64,000 bases of DNA from Pseudooceanicola onchidii (GCF_004959925.1 NZ_SPUW01000003.1:248001-312000); one strand, 5' to 3'. Positions 45,896 to 54,529 are shown, numbered from the stretch's first letter. Numbers and translations: made by a program. Notes: generated by a model not told the origin, from the letters alone.

Positions 45896-45945
45896 AACAT
45901 ATGCACCGCGCAGCCTTTGGCAAGACTTTTTAGAAAGATTCTAAA
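45896..45945 (-). promoter_or_regulatory. dps promoter with Irr-type iron control element
   Basis: TTTAGAA-AGA-TTCTAAA at 45929-45945 is an exact inverted repeat equal to the known ICE consensus bound by Irr in alphaproteobacteria. On the - strand TTGCCA (45918-45923) and TATGTT (45896-45901), 16 bases apart, form a -35/-10 pair immediately after it. The last bases of the operator overlap the stop codon of the upstream gene. Confidence 0.8.
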
Positions 45946-46375
45946 CTAGAGCGAAACAGTCAGAGATGCGGCCCACCAGAAAGCGGATGTTCCGGCGGTG
46001 CGCAGGGACGACCCGCGAGGCCAGCAGGAAGGCCGCGCTGTCGCTGTCACCGTGGGCCAGCGATTTCGCAAGCCGGATCAACCAGGCTTCGTCGAACGAC
46101 ACCTCGGTCGATCCGGTCCGCAGCAGGGTCGGGCGGCGGTTCATCGCCTCGCTCAGCGACCGCATCAGCGCCTCGACATGCGCGTCGCGGGTGCTTTGCG
46201 GATCGGTCGCGATCAGCGCGCAGGCTTCGAAGATATTCGACCGGGGTTTGACGCGACACGACAGGGCCACCATGCGCAGGTGGTTGAGGAAGTTCATGTC
46301 CTCGGCTCCGAAGGGGGCCGCTTCGACCTGCGGCAGATCGGCGTCTGGCGAATGGGGCAGTCTGAGTGGCATCAT
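45941..46375 (-). CDS. hypothetical protein (144 aa) before the iron operon
   Basis: Not recognised. No signal peptide. Mostly helical; segments MNFLNHLRMVALSCRVKPRSNIFEACALIA and SFDEAWLIRLAKSLAHGDSDSAAFLLASRV-like repeats of small and charged residues. The RRP...R...DEA spacing and length resemble the product at 43158-43595. The frame is open to a TTG at 46396; two ATGs at 46375 and 46372 follow GAGGG. It is divergent from the di-heme oxidoreductase operon. Confidence 0.58.
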   Translation of the reverse strand: MMPLRLPHSPDADLPQVEAAPFGAEDMNFLNHLRMVALSCRVKPRSNIFEACALIATDPQSTRDAHVEALMRSLSEAMNRRPTLLRTGSTEVSFDEAWLIRLAKSLAHGDSDSAAFLLASRVVPAHRRNIRFLVGRISDCFALV

Positions 46376-46446
46376 GGTCGGGCTTTCCCTCGGCAAGGCG
46401 CGGTGCTATCACCGGCCTGTCGAAATCCTGACTGTATCTATAAGGT

Positions 46447-48045
46447 ATGATGAAGAATTCAAGGACATTCGTGCGCAAGGGCCCTGCGGCGACGGGAATG
46501 TTACCGGCCGTTGCCCTCGGCATCATCGCCATGGGATCGGCGGCCCTGGCAGAGCCGACCGGGGCGGGGGACCTGTCGCAGCCCTTCCTGTCGGTCATCC
46601 CGCGCACCGACGCCGAACGCGCGCGCATCGCAGGCGTGACCGCACCCACCACCGATTTCACGGCGCCCGAGCGGTTCGAAAGCAACCCGGCCGGGGCGGC
46701 GACGGTACGGCTGCGGTCGGATGCGGATGCGTTTTCGCAGTTCTCGGCCAACATGGCCTTCGAGAAGGAGCTGGACTTCAAGCTGGGCAACGGGCTTTTC
46801 AAGAAGCTCTGGGTGTCGTCGCCGTCATCGACCCTGGCCTCCGATGGTTTGGGTCCACTTTACAACGCGCGGTCCTGCCAGCGGTGCCACCTGAAGGACG
46901 GTCGCGGCCACCCGCCCGAGGGGCCCGAGGACGACGCGGTATCGATGTTCCTGCGCGTGTCGGTCCCGGCCCATGGCGATTCGGACGTATCGCGGATCGA
47001 AGCCTTCCTGTTGTCGTTGGGCGATACGCCTGACCGCACGCGCCCCGATCCAACCTATGGCGGGCAGATGCAGGATTTCGGCGTGGCGGGCCATCCGGCG
47101 GAATACCGTCTGGACGTCACCTGGGAAGAGATCCCGGTCGCGCTGAACGGCGGGACCGCCAGCCTGCGCAAGCCGACATGGGCGGCGGCCGATCTGGGCT
47201 ACGGCCCGCTGGCCGAGGGCGCGATGCTGTCGCCGCGCGTCGCGCCGCAGATGATCGGGCTGGGGCTTCTCGAAGCGATCGCGGCCGATGACATCCTGGC
47301 GCAGGCCGATCCCGACGATGCCGATGGCGACGGGATCTCGGGCCGCCCGCAGATCGTCTGGTCCTTCGAACATGACCGCCCGATGCTGGGCCGGTTCGGC
47401 TGGAAGGCGGGCGCGCCGACGGTGCGGGAACAATCCGCCGCCGCCTTCGCGGGCGACATCGGCATCTCCACGCCGCTGTTCCCCGCGCCCTGGGGCGATT
47501 GCACAGAAGCCGAGGCCGCCTGTCGCGCCGCCCCGCACGGCGATGACGACGACCGTGGAACCGAGATTGACGCCGTGGGGCTGGATCTTGTCACCTTCTA
47601 TTCCCGCAACCTTGGCGTGCCGGCCCGGCGCGACATCGACACGCCCGAGGTGCTGAACGGCAAGCGGGTCTTTCACGAGGCGGGCTGCACCGCCTGCCAC
47701 ACACCGAAATACGTGACCAACCGGCTTGAGGATCAGCCCGAACAGTCTTTTCAGCTGATCTGGCCCTTCACCGACCTGCTGCTGCATGACATGGGCGAAG
47801 GTCTGGCCGATCGCCGCCCCGAAGGCCGCGCCTCGGGTCGGGAATGGAAGACCCCGCCGCTCTGGGGCATCGGCTTGACGCCGCAGGTGAATGGGCACAG
47901 CTATTACCTGCACGATGGCCGCGCGCGGTCGTTGCTGGAAGCCGTGCTCTGGCATGGAGGGGAGGCAGAGGCCGCCCGTGACCATGTCATCGCCCTCGAC
48001 CCGTCCGACCGCGCCGACCTCATCCGCTATCTGGAGAGCCTATGA
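46447..48045 (+). CDS. di-heme oxidoreductase (DHOR, DUF1111) of the imelysin operon
   Basis: Periplasmic protein of 532 residues with a signal peptide ending near residue 36. Two heme c sites are visible: CQRCH at 144-148 and CTACH at 414-418. An acidic DPDDADGDGISGR segment at 289-300 could bind Ca. DHOR proteins resemble MauG-type peroxidases but lack a proven reaction. It overlaps the next imelysin by 4 bases (ATGA). Its position among imelysins and DUF1513 is the known iron-regulated arrangement, so a redox role in iron uptake is likely. Confidence 0.88.
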   Translation: MMKNSRTFVRKGPAATGMLPAVALGIIAMGSAALAEPTGAGDLSQPFLSVIPRTDAERARIAGVTAPTTDFTAPERFESNPAGAATVRLRSDADAFSQFSANMAFEKELDFKLGNGLFKKLWVSSPSSTLASDGLGPLYNARSCQRCHLKDGRGHPPEGPEDDAVSMFLRVSVPAHGDSDVSRIEAFLLSLGDTPDRTRPDPTYGGQMQDFGVAGHPAEYRLDVTWEEIPVALNGGTASLRKPTWAAADLGYGPLAEGAMLSPRVAPQMIGLGLLEAIAADDILAQADPDDADGDGISGRPQIVWSFEHDRPMLGRFGWKAGAPTVREQSAAAFAGDIGISTPLFPAPWGDCTEAEAACRAAPHGDDDDRGTEIDAVGLDLVTFYSRNLGVPARRDIDTPEVLNGKRVFHEAGCTACHTPKYVTNRLEDQPEQSFQLIWPFTDLLLHDMGEGLADRRPEGRASGREWKTPPLWGIGLTPQVNGHSYYLHDGRARSLLEAVLWHGGEAEAARDHVIALDPSDRADLIRYLESL

Positions 48046-49040
48046 TCCGTTCCCTCGCCATCGCCCTGTGCCTGACCGCCGCTATTCCTGTCGCCGGCCC
48101 CGTTGCCGCAGGCGTGCCAGAGGCCGTGCAGGACCACATCCTGCCCCGTGTCGAAACCTTCGCGATCCAGGCCCGCGCGCTTGCGGTCAATGCCGCCGCC
48201 GATTGCACGGCCCAGGCGGTGCGCCCGTCCTTCGATAATGCCTGGGACGCCTGGCTGGGGATCAGCCACCTTGGCTTCGGCCCGCTTGAGACCGACGGCC
48301 GGGCGCTGGCGATCGCCTTCTGGCCCGACAAGCGGGGCATGGTCGCCTCGACCGTGGCGGGCCTGTTGCGCGATGCCGATCCAGTGGTCGACGACCCGGC
48401 GGGCTTTGCCGAGGTCTCGGTCGCCGGGCGGGGGTTCTTCGCGCTGGAGCGCCTGCTTTATGCCGAGGACGGCAGCTATGACCGCGACAGCTATGACTGC
48501 CGGCTGGTTCAAGCCATCGCGCAGGATCTGTCGCGCATGGCCGGAGAGATCAACGCCGACTGGGCCGATTACGCGCAGCGCCTGCTGACAGCCGGAGAGG
48601 CCGGGAACACCGCCTACCTGTCCGACAAAGAGGCAGCGCAACGGCTTTACACCGCGCTGATGGCGGGGCTTGAATTCGACGCGGATCAACGGCTTGGCCG
48701 TCCGCTTGGCAGTTTCGACCGGCCCCGGCCCGAACGCGCCGAGGCGCGGCGCGCGGGGCGGTCCCTGCGCAACCTCGAACAGTCGCTGGCGGCGCTCAAC
48801 GACCTGGCCGATGCGCTGTCGGATGCGCCGACCCCTGTGACGGATGCGGCCTTTGCCCAGGCCCGTGCGCAGGCGCAGGATCTGCAGGATCCGGTCTTTG
48901 CCATGGTCGATGATCCCTCGGGCCGCCTGAAGGTCGAGATCGTGCAGCAAAGCGTGCGCGCCGCGCAAACCGCCGTCTCGGCCGAGATCGGGACGCAGCT
49001 GGGCGTCGGGTCTGGCTTCAATTCGGCGGACGGGGACTGA
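48042..49040 (+). CDS. imelysin-like protein with altered GxHxxE motif
   Basis: Protein of 332 residues with signal peptide (MIRSLAIALCLTAAIPVAGPVAAG). The fold matches imelysin, but at the motif position the residues are GFFALE (131-136), so the His of GxHxxE is Phe133. Flanking sequence, FFALERLLY, aligns well with AIEFLLWG of the first imelysin. The protein is shorter by about 90 residues. It is coupled to the di-heme oxidoreductase upstream and is followed at once by DUF1513. If His is a metal ligand, this copy binds differently. Confidence 0.85.
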   Translation: MIRSLAIALCLTAAIPVAGPVAAGVPEAVQDHILPRVETFAIQARALAVNAAADCTAQAVRPSFDNAWDAWLGISHLGFGPLETDGRALAIAFWPDKRGMVASTVAGLLRDADPVVDDPAGFAEVSVAGRGFFALERLLYAEDGSYDRDSYDCRLVQAIAQDLSRMAGEINADWADYAQRLLTAGEAGNTAYLSDKEAAQRLYTALMAGLEFDADQRLGRPLGSFDRPRPERAEARRAGRSLRNLEQSLAALNDLADALSDAPTPVTDAAFAQARAQAQDLQDPVFAMVDDPSGRLKVEIVQQSVRAAQTAVSAEIGTQLGVGSGFNSADGD

Positions 49041-49041
49041 G

Positions 49042-50103
49042 ATGACGACGCGACGCGGCTTTCTGGCCAGCCTGCTCGCCTCGGCGGCGGTGCCGCGGCT
49101 CAGCTGGGCCGACGCGGGCGACCCGGCCTACCTGGCCGCGGCGAAAGAGCCGGACGGGCAATATGCGCTTTTTGGCCTGTCGGCGGCGGGTCAGGATGTC
49201 TTCCGCATCGCCCTGCCGGGCCGGGGCCATGCCGCCACTGCGCACCCCTCGGCCCCCGAGGCCGTCGCCTTTGCCCGTCGCCCCGGCACCTTCGCGCTGG
49301 TGATCGATTGCGCGTCCGGCACGCTGGCACACCGGCTCGAGGCGCCGGAGGGCCACCACTTCTACGGTCACGGCGCGTTTCTCGACGGGGGCGCGGTGTT
49401 GTGCACCACCGAAAACCACATCGACAGCGGCGAAGGGCGGATCGGCTTCTGGTCACGCTCCGAGGGCTATCGGCGCATCGGCAGCATCCCCTCGGGCGGC
49501 ATCGGCCCGCACGAAATCCTGGCGCTGCCCGGCGATGTGCTGGCGGTGGCGAACGGCGGCATCCTCACCCATCCCGACCATGGACGGGAGAAGCTGAACC
49601 TCGACACCATGCGCCCCAACCTCGCCTATGCGACGATGCAGGGCGTGACCGAGCGGGTCGAGCTGCAGCTGGACCTGCACCAGTGTTCGATCCGTCACCT
49701 TGCAACGGACGGCGACACCCTCGCCTTCGCCATGCAGTGGCAGGGCGATCTGCCCGATCCCGCGCCGCTTCTGGGCCTGCACCGTCGCGGTGGCGCCCCG
49801 GTTCTGTGCCAGGCCGATCTTGCCGAACAGTTGGCGATGGAGGGCTATGCCGGGTCTGTCGCCCTTTCCGGTGGGCAGGTCGGCATCACCTCGCCCCGGG
49901 GCGGGCGGGCGCATCTGTTTGGTCTCGACGGCGCGTTCAAGGAAACGTTGCACCGGACGGACGTCTGCGGCCTGGCGGCCCGCGGGCACGGGATGATCGC
50001 GACCGATGGCCTGGGCGGCGTGATGCGGCTGGGCGCGGACGGGATGACGCCGCTGACACTGGCGCCGCGCGCCTGGGACAATCACCTGGTGCGGATCGGA
50101 TAG
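49042..50103 (+). CDS. DUF1513 protein, Tat-exported
   Basis: Protein of 353 residues with a twin-arginine signal (TTRRGFLASLLASAAVPRLSWA). The rest is a beta-propeller-like DUF1513 domain with GHHFYGHGAFLDGGAVLCTTEN and GIGPHEILALPG. These domains occur next to imelysin and di-heme oxidoreductase genes in many proteobacteria. The function is unknown. It starts 1 base after the imelysin-like gene and ends the operon; repeat copy D follows. Confidence 0.88.
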   Translation: MTTRRGFLASLLASAAVPRLSWADAGDPAYLAAAKEPDGQYALFGLSAAGQDVFRIALPGRGHAATAHPSAPEAVAFARRPGTFALVIDCASGTLAHRLEAPEGHHFYGHGAFLDGGAVLCTTENHIDSGEGRIGFWSRSEGYRRIGSIPSGGIGPHEILALPGDVLAVANGGILTHPDHGREKLNLDTMRPNLAYATMQGVTERVELQLDLHQCSIRHLATDGDTLAFAMQWQGDLPDPAPLLGLHRRGGAPVLCQADLAEQLAMEGYAGSVALSGGQVGITSPRGGRAHLFGLDGAFKETLHRTDVCGLAARGHGMIATDGLGGVMRLGADGMTPLTLAPRAWDNHLVRIG

Positions 50104-50112
50104 GTCCGGACC

Positions 50113-50205
50113 GAGGGGCGCTGCCCCTCGCGCTCCCCGAGGTATTTGGGACCAGAAGAAGGGACAGGCGTCCCTTTCATCTTGCCGGAAATACTCCCGC
50201 CGGAG
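50113..50205. repeat. dispersed GC-rich intergenic repeat, copy D
   Basis: GAGGGGCGCTGCCCCTC (50113-50129) is followed by the core CCCCGAGGTATTTGGGACC plus AGAAGAAG, a small AAGGGAC/GTCCCTT stem and an inverse arm CTTGCCGGAAATACTCC. It lies between convergent genes and can form a double hairpin. Confidence 0.78.
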
Positions 50206-50208
50206 GCA

Positions 50209-50433
50209 TCACGCGGTTTCCGCAGGCACCCTGATATGGGGATGGGCGGCGATCGCCAGGTCCGACAGGCCCGCGCCCCCGGCCTCCAGGTGGTCCAGCA
50301 GCTGGCGGCGCATCCGGGGATCCCAGAAATCGTTGATATGGGCCGCCACACGTTCCGCCTGGTCCGTGCCGGGCTGGGAGGCGAAGAAGGTGGCGATCTG
50401 GTTCGCCATGGTGGTCATCTTTTCAGGCGACAT
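50209..50433 (-). CDS. fdsD: formate dehydrogenase delta subunit
   Basis: Protein of 74 residues matching FdsD: MSPEKMTTMANQIATFFAS, then AERVAAHINDFWDPRMRRQLLDHLEAGG. The delta subunit is needed for an active NAD-dependent, molybdenum formate dehydrogenase in Rhodobacter and Cupriavidus. It starts inside the end of fdhD (11-base overlap), fixing its place as the last gene of the operon. Confidence 0.92.
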   Translation of the reverse strand: MSPEKMTTMANQIATFFASQPGTDQAERVAAHINDFWDPRMRRQLLDHLEAGGAGLSDLAIAAHPHIRVPAETA

Positions 50434-51238
50434 GGTCGGCTCCTGTCGTCAGGCCGGGGATGCGGTCGGGGTGGGTGAAGACCTGGGCGGTGCCGTTCTT
50501 CGCAAGCGCGGTGATCGTGATGCCCGCCGATTCAGCCATGGCCACGGCGCGGGCGGTCGGGGCGGAGACGGCGATCAGCATGCCGCAGCCCGCCAGCGCG
50601 CACTTCTGCACCAGTTCGATCGAGATGCGAGAGGTCATGACGAAGGCGCCCGTGGCAGGGTTTCGACCCTGGCGGGCCAACGCGCCGATGACCTTGTCGA
50701 GGGCATTGTGCCGCCCGACGTCTTCGCGGGCGAGGGTCAGGCCGTCGCGCGTCAGGAATCCCGCCGCATGCACCGCGCGGGTTTCATCATGCAGGGGTTG
50801 CGCCGCGCGCAGGGTGTCCGTTGCGGTGAGGATCCGCTGCAGGTCAAGGTCAGGCCGGGCGGTCACGCGGGGCAGGGCGCGCATGGCCTGGTCAAGGCTG
50901 TCGATGCCGCAGAGACCGCAGCCCACGGGGCCCGCCATGGCGCGGCGGCGGGTGGCCAGTGCCTCGGCCCGGTCCTGCGCCAGCCACATGCGCAGCTCGA
51001 TCCCGTCGCCGTGCGGCTCGACCGTCAGTTCGGTGATCTGGGCGGGGTCGGTGATGATGCCTTCGGTGAGCGAAAAGCCCAGGGCAAAGTCCTCGAGATC
51101 GGCAGGGGTGGCCATCATTACGGCCTGTGTGGAGCCGTTGTAGGTGAGCGCCACCGGCGTTTCCTCGGCCAGCGCACGGGGGGCGGAGACGGCGGGGCCG
51201 TTTCCGATCCTGAGGGCCGTGCGCCGGGCCGATGTCAT
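50423..51238 (-). CDS. fdhD: formate dehydrogenase accessory sulfurtransferase
   Basis: Protein of 271 residues (FdsC/FdhD) that moves sulphur onto the molybdenum cofactor of formate dehydrogenase. The Cys-X-X-Cys loop is GCGLCG. Other family parts are DLEDFALGFSLTEGII, AREDVGRHNALDKVIGALA and SRISIELVQKCALAG. Start ATG 51238 overlaps the fdsA stop in ATGA. The operon order (G-B-A-C-D) matches Rhodobacter capsulatus fds. Confidence 0.93.
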   Translation of the reverse strand: MTSARRTALRIGNGPAVSAPRALAEETPVALTYNGSTQAVMMATPADLEDFALGFSLTEGIITDPAQITELTVEPHGDGIELRMWLAQDRAEALATRRRAMAGPVGCGLCGIDSLDQAMRALPRVTARPDLDLQRILTATDTLRAAQPLHDETRAVHAAGFLTRDGLTLAREDVGRHNALDKVIGALARQGRNPATGAFVMTSRISIELVQKCALAGCGMLIAVSAPTARAVAMAESAGITITALAKNGTAQVFTHPDRIPGLTTGADHVA

Positions 51239-54156
51239 TCCGCCGCCGGCAGGATGCGGCGCGACTGTTCGGCCTGGGCGGCGTAGTCTTCCTGCCAGTC
51301 CGACGGCCCGTTGGAGGGCGCGACCTGCACCGCGGTCACCTTGTATTCCGGGCAGTTGGTGGCCCAGTCCGAGAAGTCGGTGGTGACCACGTTGGCCTGT
51401 GTGTCGGGGTGGTGGAAGGTCGTGTAGACGACGCCGGGGGAGACGCGGTCGGTGATGGTCGCCCGCAGGGTCGTCTCGCCCGAGCGGGAGGCGAGGCGGA
51501 TCCAGTCGCCTTCGCGGATGCCACGGTTTTCGGCGTCATGGGGGTGGATTTCCAGCAGGTCCTGATCGTGCCAGACGTTGTTGTCGGTGCGGCGGGTCTG
51601 GGCGCCGACGTTGTACTGCGACAGGATGCGGCCGGTGGTCAGCAGCAGCGGGAAACGGGGGCCGGTCTTCTCATCGGTGGCCACGTATTCGGTCACGATG
51701 AAGCGGCCCTTGCCACGCACGAAGCCGTCGACATGCATCAGCGGCGTGCCCTCGGGCGCGGCGTCGTTGCAGGGCCACTGCACCGATCCGCGTTCTTCGA
51801 GGAAGTCATAGGTCACATTGGCAAAGCCGGGGGTGGTGGCCGCGATTTCCTCCATGATCTGAGCGGGATGGGTGTAGTGCCACCCGGCGCCCAGGGCATT
51901 GGCGAGAAGCTGGGTGACCTCCCAATCCGCATAGCCGTTCTTCGGTTTCATCACCTCGCGGACGCGGTTGATGCGGCGTTCGGCATTGGTGAAGGTGCCC
52001 TCCTTTTCGAGGAAGGAGGAGCCGGGGAGGAAGACGTGGGCGTAGTTCGCGGTCTCGTTCAGGAAGAGGTCGTGGACGATGACGCATTCCATCGCGGCAA
52101 GGCCGGCGGCGACGTGTTTGGTGTCGGGATCGGACTGGAGGATGTCCTCACCCTGGCAGTAGAGGGCCTTGAACGTGCCCTCGACAGCGGCGTCGAGCAT
52201 GTTGGGGATGCGCAGGCCGGGTTCGGGGTCAATCTCCACACCCCAGGCCTTTTGGAAGATCGCGCGGACCTCGGGGTCTTTGACATGGCGATAGCCGGGA
52301 AGCTCGTGGGGGAAGCTGCCCATGTCGCAAGAGCCCTGCACGTTGTTCTGGCCGCGCAGCGGGTTCACGCCGACGCCGCGCCGACCGATGTTGCCGGTCA
52401 GCATGGCGAGGTTGGCGATGCCCATGACGGTGGTCGAGCCCTGGGAGTGTTCGGTCACGCCAAGGCCGTAGTAGATGGCACCGTTGCCGCCGGTGGCGAA
52501 GGCGCGGGCGGCCTCGCGCAGGGTGGCGGAGGGCACGCCGGTCAGCAGCTCGGTCGCCTCGGGCGAATGGCGCGGGTCAGAGATGAAGGCGGCGTAGTCC
52601 GAGTATTCGTCCCAGTCGCAGCGGGTCTTGATGAAGTCTTCGTCGGCGAGGCCTTCGGTGACGATCACGTGGGCCAGCGCCGAGACGACAGCGACGTTGG
52701 TGCCGGGGCGCAGCGGCAGGTGCCACTTGTCGCCCATGTGCGGCGTGGCCAGCAGGTCGATCCGGCGCGGGTCGATGACGATCAGCTTGGCGCCCTGCCG
52801 CAGGCGCTTGCGCAGGCGCGAGGCGAAGACCGGGTGGCCGTCGGTCGGGTTGGCCCCGATGACGATGGCGATATCGGTGTCCTCGACCGAGTCGAAGTCC
52901 TGCGTGCCGGCGGAGGTGCCGAAGGTCTGGCCGAGGCCATAGCCCGTGGGCGAGTGGCAGACGCGGGCGCAGGTGTCGGTGTTGTTGTTCATGAACACCG
53001 CGCGGGTGAGTTTCTGGACGAGGTAGGTTTCCTCGTTCGTGCAGCGCGACGACGTGATGACGCCGAGGGATTTTCGGCCGTAGGTCTCGCGGATCTTGGT
53101 CAGGCGTTGCGCCGTGAAGGTCATGGCTTCGTCCCACGAGACCTCGCGCCACGGCTCGTCGATGCTGTCGCGGATCATCGGGTTCAGGATCCGGTCGGGG
53201 TGTTCGGCATAGCCATAGGCGAAGCGGCCCTTGACGCAGCTGTGGCCACGGTTGGCCTTGCCGTGCTTGTAAGGCGTCATGCGCACCAGTTTGTCGCCGT
53301 TGAGTTCGGCCTTGAAGGAACAGCCGACGCCGCAATAGGCGCAGGTGGTGACGACGGACCGGTCGGGGGTGCCCATCTCGGCGACGGACTTTTCCTGAAG
53401 CGTCGCGGTCGGGCAGGCCTGCACACAGGCGCCGCAGGAGACGCAGTCAGAGCTGAGCGCATCGTCGGTCTTCGCGCCGAAGGAGACGCGGCTGTCGAAG
53501 CCCCGGCCTTCGATGGTCAGGGCGAAGGTGCCCTGAACCTCTTCGCAGGCGCGGACGCAGCGCGAGCAGACGATGCATTTCGCCGGGTCGTAGGTGAAGT
53601 AGGGGTTGCTGTCGTCCTTCGGGATGTAGCGGGCGTTGGTCGCGCCGTCGGGGGTGCGGGCGCGGAGGTCGTTGACCGACAGCGTGCCGGAGGTGGGGGC
53701 GTAGTGGTTGTCGCCCTTGGCATAACGCATGTCGCGCAGGCCGGTCATGCCGGCCATGTCCTGAAGCTCGCAGTTTCCGTTGGCGGCGCAGGTCAGGCAG
53801 TCGAGCGGGTGGTCGGAGATATAGAGCTCCATCACGCCCTTGCGGAGCTTGTGCAGCTTGTCGGACTGGGTGCGGACCTCCATCCCGTCGGTCACGGGCG
53901 TGGTGCAGGAGGCGGGGGTGCCGCGACGGCCTTCGATTTCGACGAGGCAGAGGCGGCAGGAGCCGAAGGCCTCGACCGAGTCGGTGGCGCAGAGCTTGGG
54001 GATCTTGATCCCGGCCTCCATCGCGGCGCGCATGACCGAGGTGCCGGTCGGCACGGTGACGTCGAAGCCGTCGATCTTGAGCGAGACGGTGGTGTCGGAT
54101 TTGGGCAGGGGGGTGCCCATGTCCCAGTCCTTCGGGGGGAGGATGAAGTCTTTCAT
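51235..54156 (-). CDS. fdsA: NAD-dependent formate dehydrogenase alpha subunit
   Basis: Catalytic subunit of 973 residues oxidising formate to CO2. Order: N-terminal 2Fe-2S ferredoxin domain (CATDSVEAFGSCRLCLVEIEG in parts), a His-Cys3 and two 4Fe-4S ferredoxin motifs (CIVCSRCVRACEEVQG; CVSCGACVQACPT), the Mo-bisPGD domain 4Fe-4S site CAYCGVGC, and the active-site Cys400-His401 in RVCHSPTGYG. Cys rather than selenocysteine ligates Mo. A C-terminal cofactor domain ends the protein. Its start lies 115 bases past a DUF4287 gene that splits the operon. Confidence 0.96.
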   Translation of the reverse strand: MKDFILPPKDWDMGTPLPKSDTTVSLKIDGFDVTVPTGTSVMRAAMEAGIKIPKLCATDSVEAFGSCRLCLVEIEGRRGTPASCTTPVTDGMEVRTQSDKLHKLRKGVMELYISDHPLDCLTCAANGNCELQDMAGMTGLRDMRYAKGDNHYAPTSGTLSVNDLRARTPDGATNARYIPKDDSNPYFTYDPAKCIVCSRCVRACEEVQGTFALTIEGRGFDSRVSFGAKTDDALSSDCVSCGACVQACPTATLQEKSVAEMGTPDRSVVTTCAYCGVGCSFKAELNGDKLVRMTPYKHGKANRGHSCVKGRFAYGYAEHPDRILNPMIRDSIDEPWREVSWDEAMTFTAQRLTKIRETYGRKSLGVITSSRCTNEETYLVQKLTRAVFMNNNTDTCARVCHSPTGYGLGQTFGTSAGTQDFDSVEDTDIAIVIGANPTDGHPVFASRLRKRLRQGAKLIVIDPRRIDLLATPHMGDKWHLPLRPGTNVAVVSALAHVIVTEGLADEDFIKTRCDWDEYSDYAAFISDPRHSPEATELLTGVPSATLREAARAFATGGNGAIYYGLGVTEHSQGSTTVMGIANLAMLTGNIGRRGVGVNPLRGQNNVQGSCDMGSFPHELPGYRHVKDPEVRAIFQKAWGVEIDPEPGLRIPNMLDAAVEGTFKALYCQGEDILQSDPDTKHVAAGLAAMECVIVHDLFLNETANYAHVFLPGSSFLEKEGTFTNAERRINRVREVMKPKNGYADWEVTQLLANALGAGWHYTHPAQIMEEIAATTPGFANVTYDFLEERGSVQWPCNDAAPEGTPLMHVDGFVRGKGRFIVTEYVATDEKTGPRFPLLLTTGRILSQYNVGAQTRRTDNNVWHDQDLLEIHPHDAENRGIREGDWIRLASRSGETTLRATITDRVSPGVVYTTFHHPDTQANVVTTDFSDWATNCPEYKVTAVQVAPSNGPSDWQEDYAAQAEQSRRILPAAE

Positions 54157-54197
54157 GTCAGGATCTCCGAAGGGTGTGCGGCGTGGTCGAGGGCAAT

Positions 54198-54243
54198 GCC
54201 TCTCTCCCTGGCCCTCTCCGGCGGGGGGAGAGGGGACGGTTGC
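54198..54243. repeat. GC-rich inverted repeat beside fdsA
   Basis: CCCTCTCCGGCGGGGGGAGAGGG, in two adjoining parts, forms a hairpin between fdsA and the DUF4287 gene. It resembles the elements at 54530-54660 on the other side of that gene. Confidence 0.6.
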
Positions 54244-54271
54244 GTGGGGTGGTGAGGCGCGTGCCCATGGC

Positions 54272-54502
54272 TCAGCCCTGCGCTTTCTTCAGCGTCGCCA
54301 GTTCATGGGCGACGATTGCGTTGGCATGGCCGTGTCCGAGGCCGTGTTCGGTTTTGAGGTAGGCCACGATTTCCATGTGCTTGAGGCCCGGATCTGCCGT
54401 CAGGCGGTCGCGGACCATCTGCAGCCAGTGCTCGATCGGCTGGCCATATTTCGCCTCGATCGAGGGGAAGTAGGAGGCGGGGCCCTTGGGTTTGTCGGTC
54501 AT
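54272..54502 (-). CDS. DUF4287 protein within the formate dehydrogenase operon
   Basis: Protein of 76 residues: KGPASYFPSIEAKYGQPIEHW, then LKHMEIVAYLKTEHGLGHGHANAIVAHEL. These blocks are those of DUF4287, small cytoplasmic proteins of unknown function. It is on the operon strand but separates fdsB from fdsA by about 500 bases and is flanked on both sides by GC-rich inverted repeats. It is not part of the known Fds complex. Confidence 0.85.
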   Translation of the reverse strand: MTDKPKGPASYFPSIEAKYGQPIEHWLQMVRDRLTADPGLKHMEIVAYLKTEHGLGHGHANAIVAHELATLKKAQG

Positions 54503-54529
54503 CTGGTCGCTCCGATCGGGGCGGGGTGA

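Noticed and set aside
51232-54255. Long + strand open frame of about 1007 codons
   Set aside because: It lies wholly opposite fdsA, has only low-complexity Gly/Val/Ala/His-rich sequence and no ribosome site. High GC produces such antisense frames.
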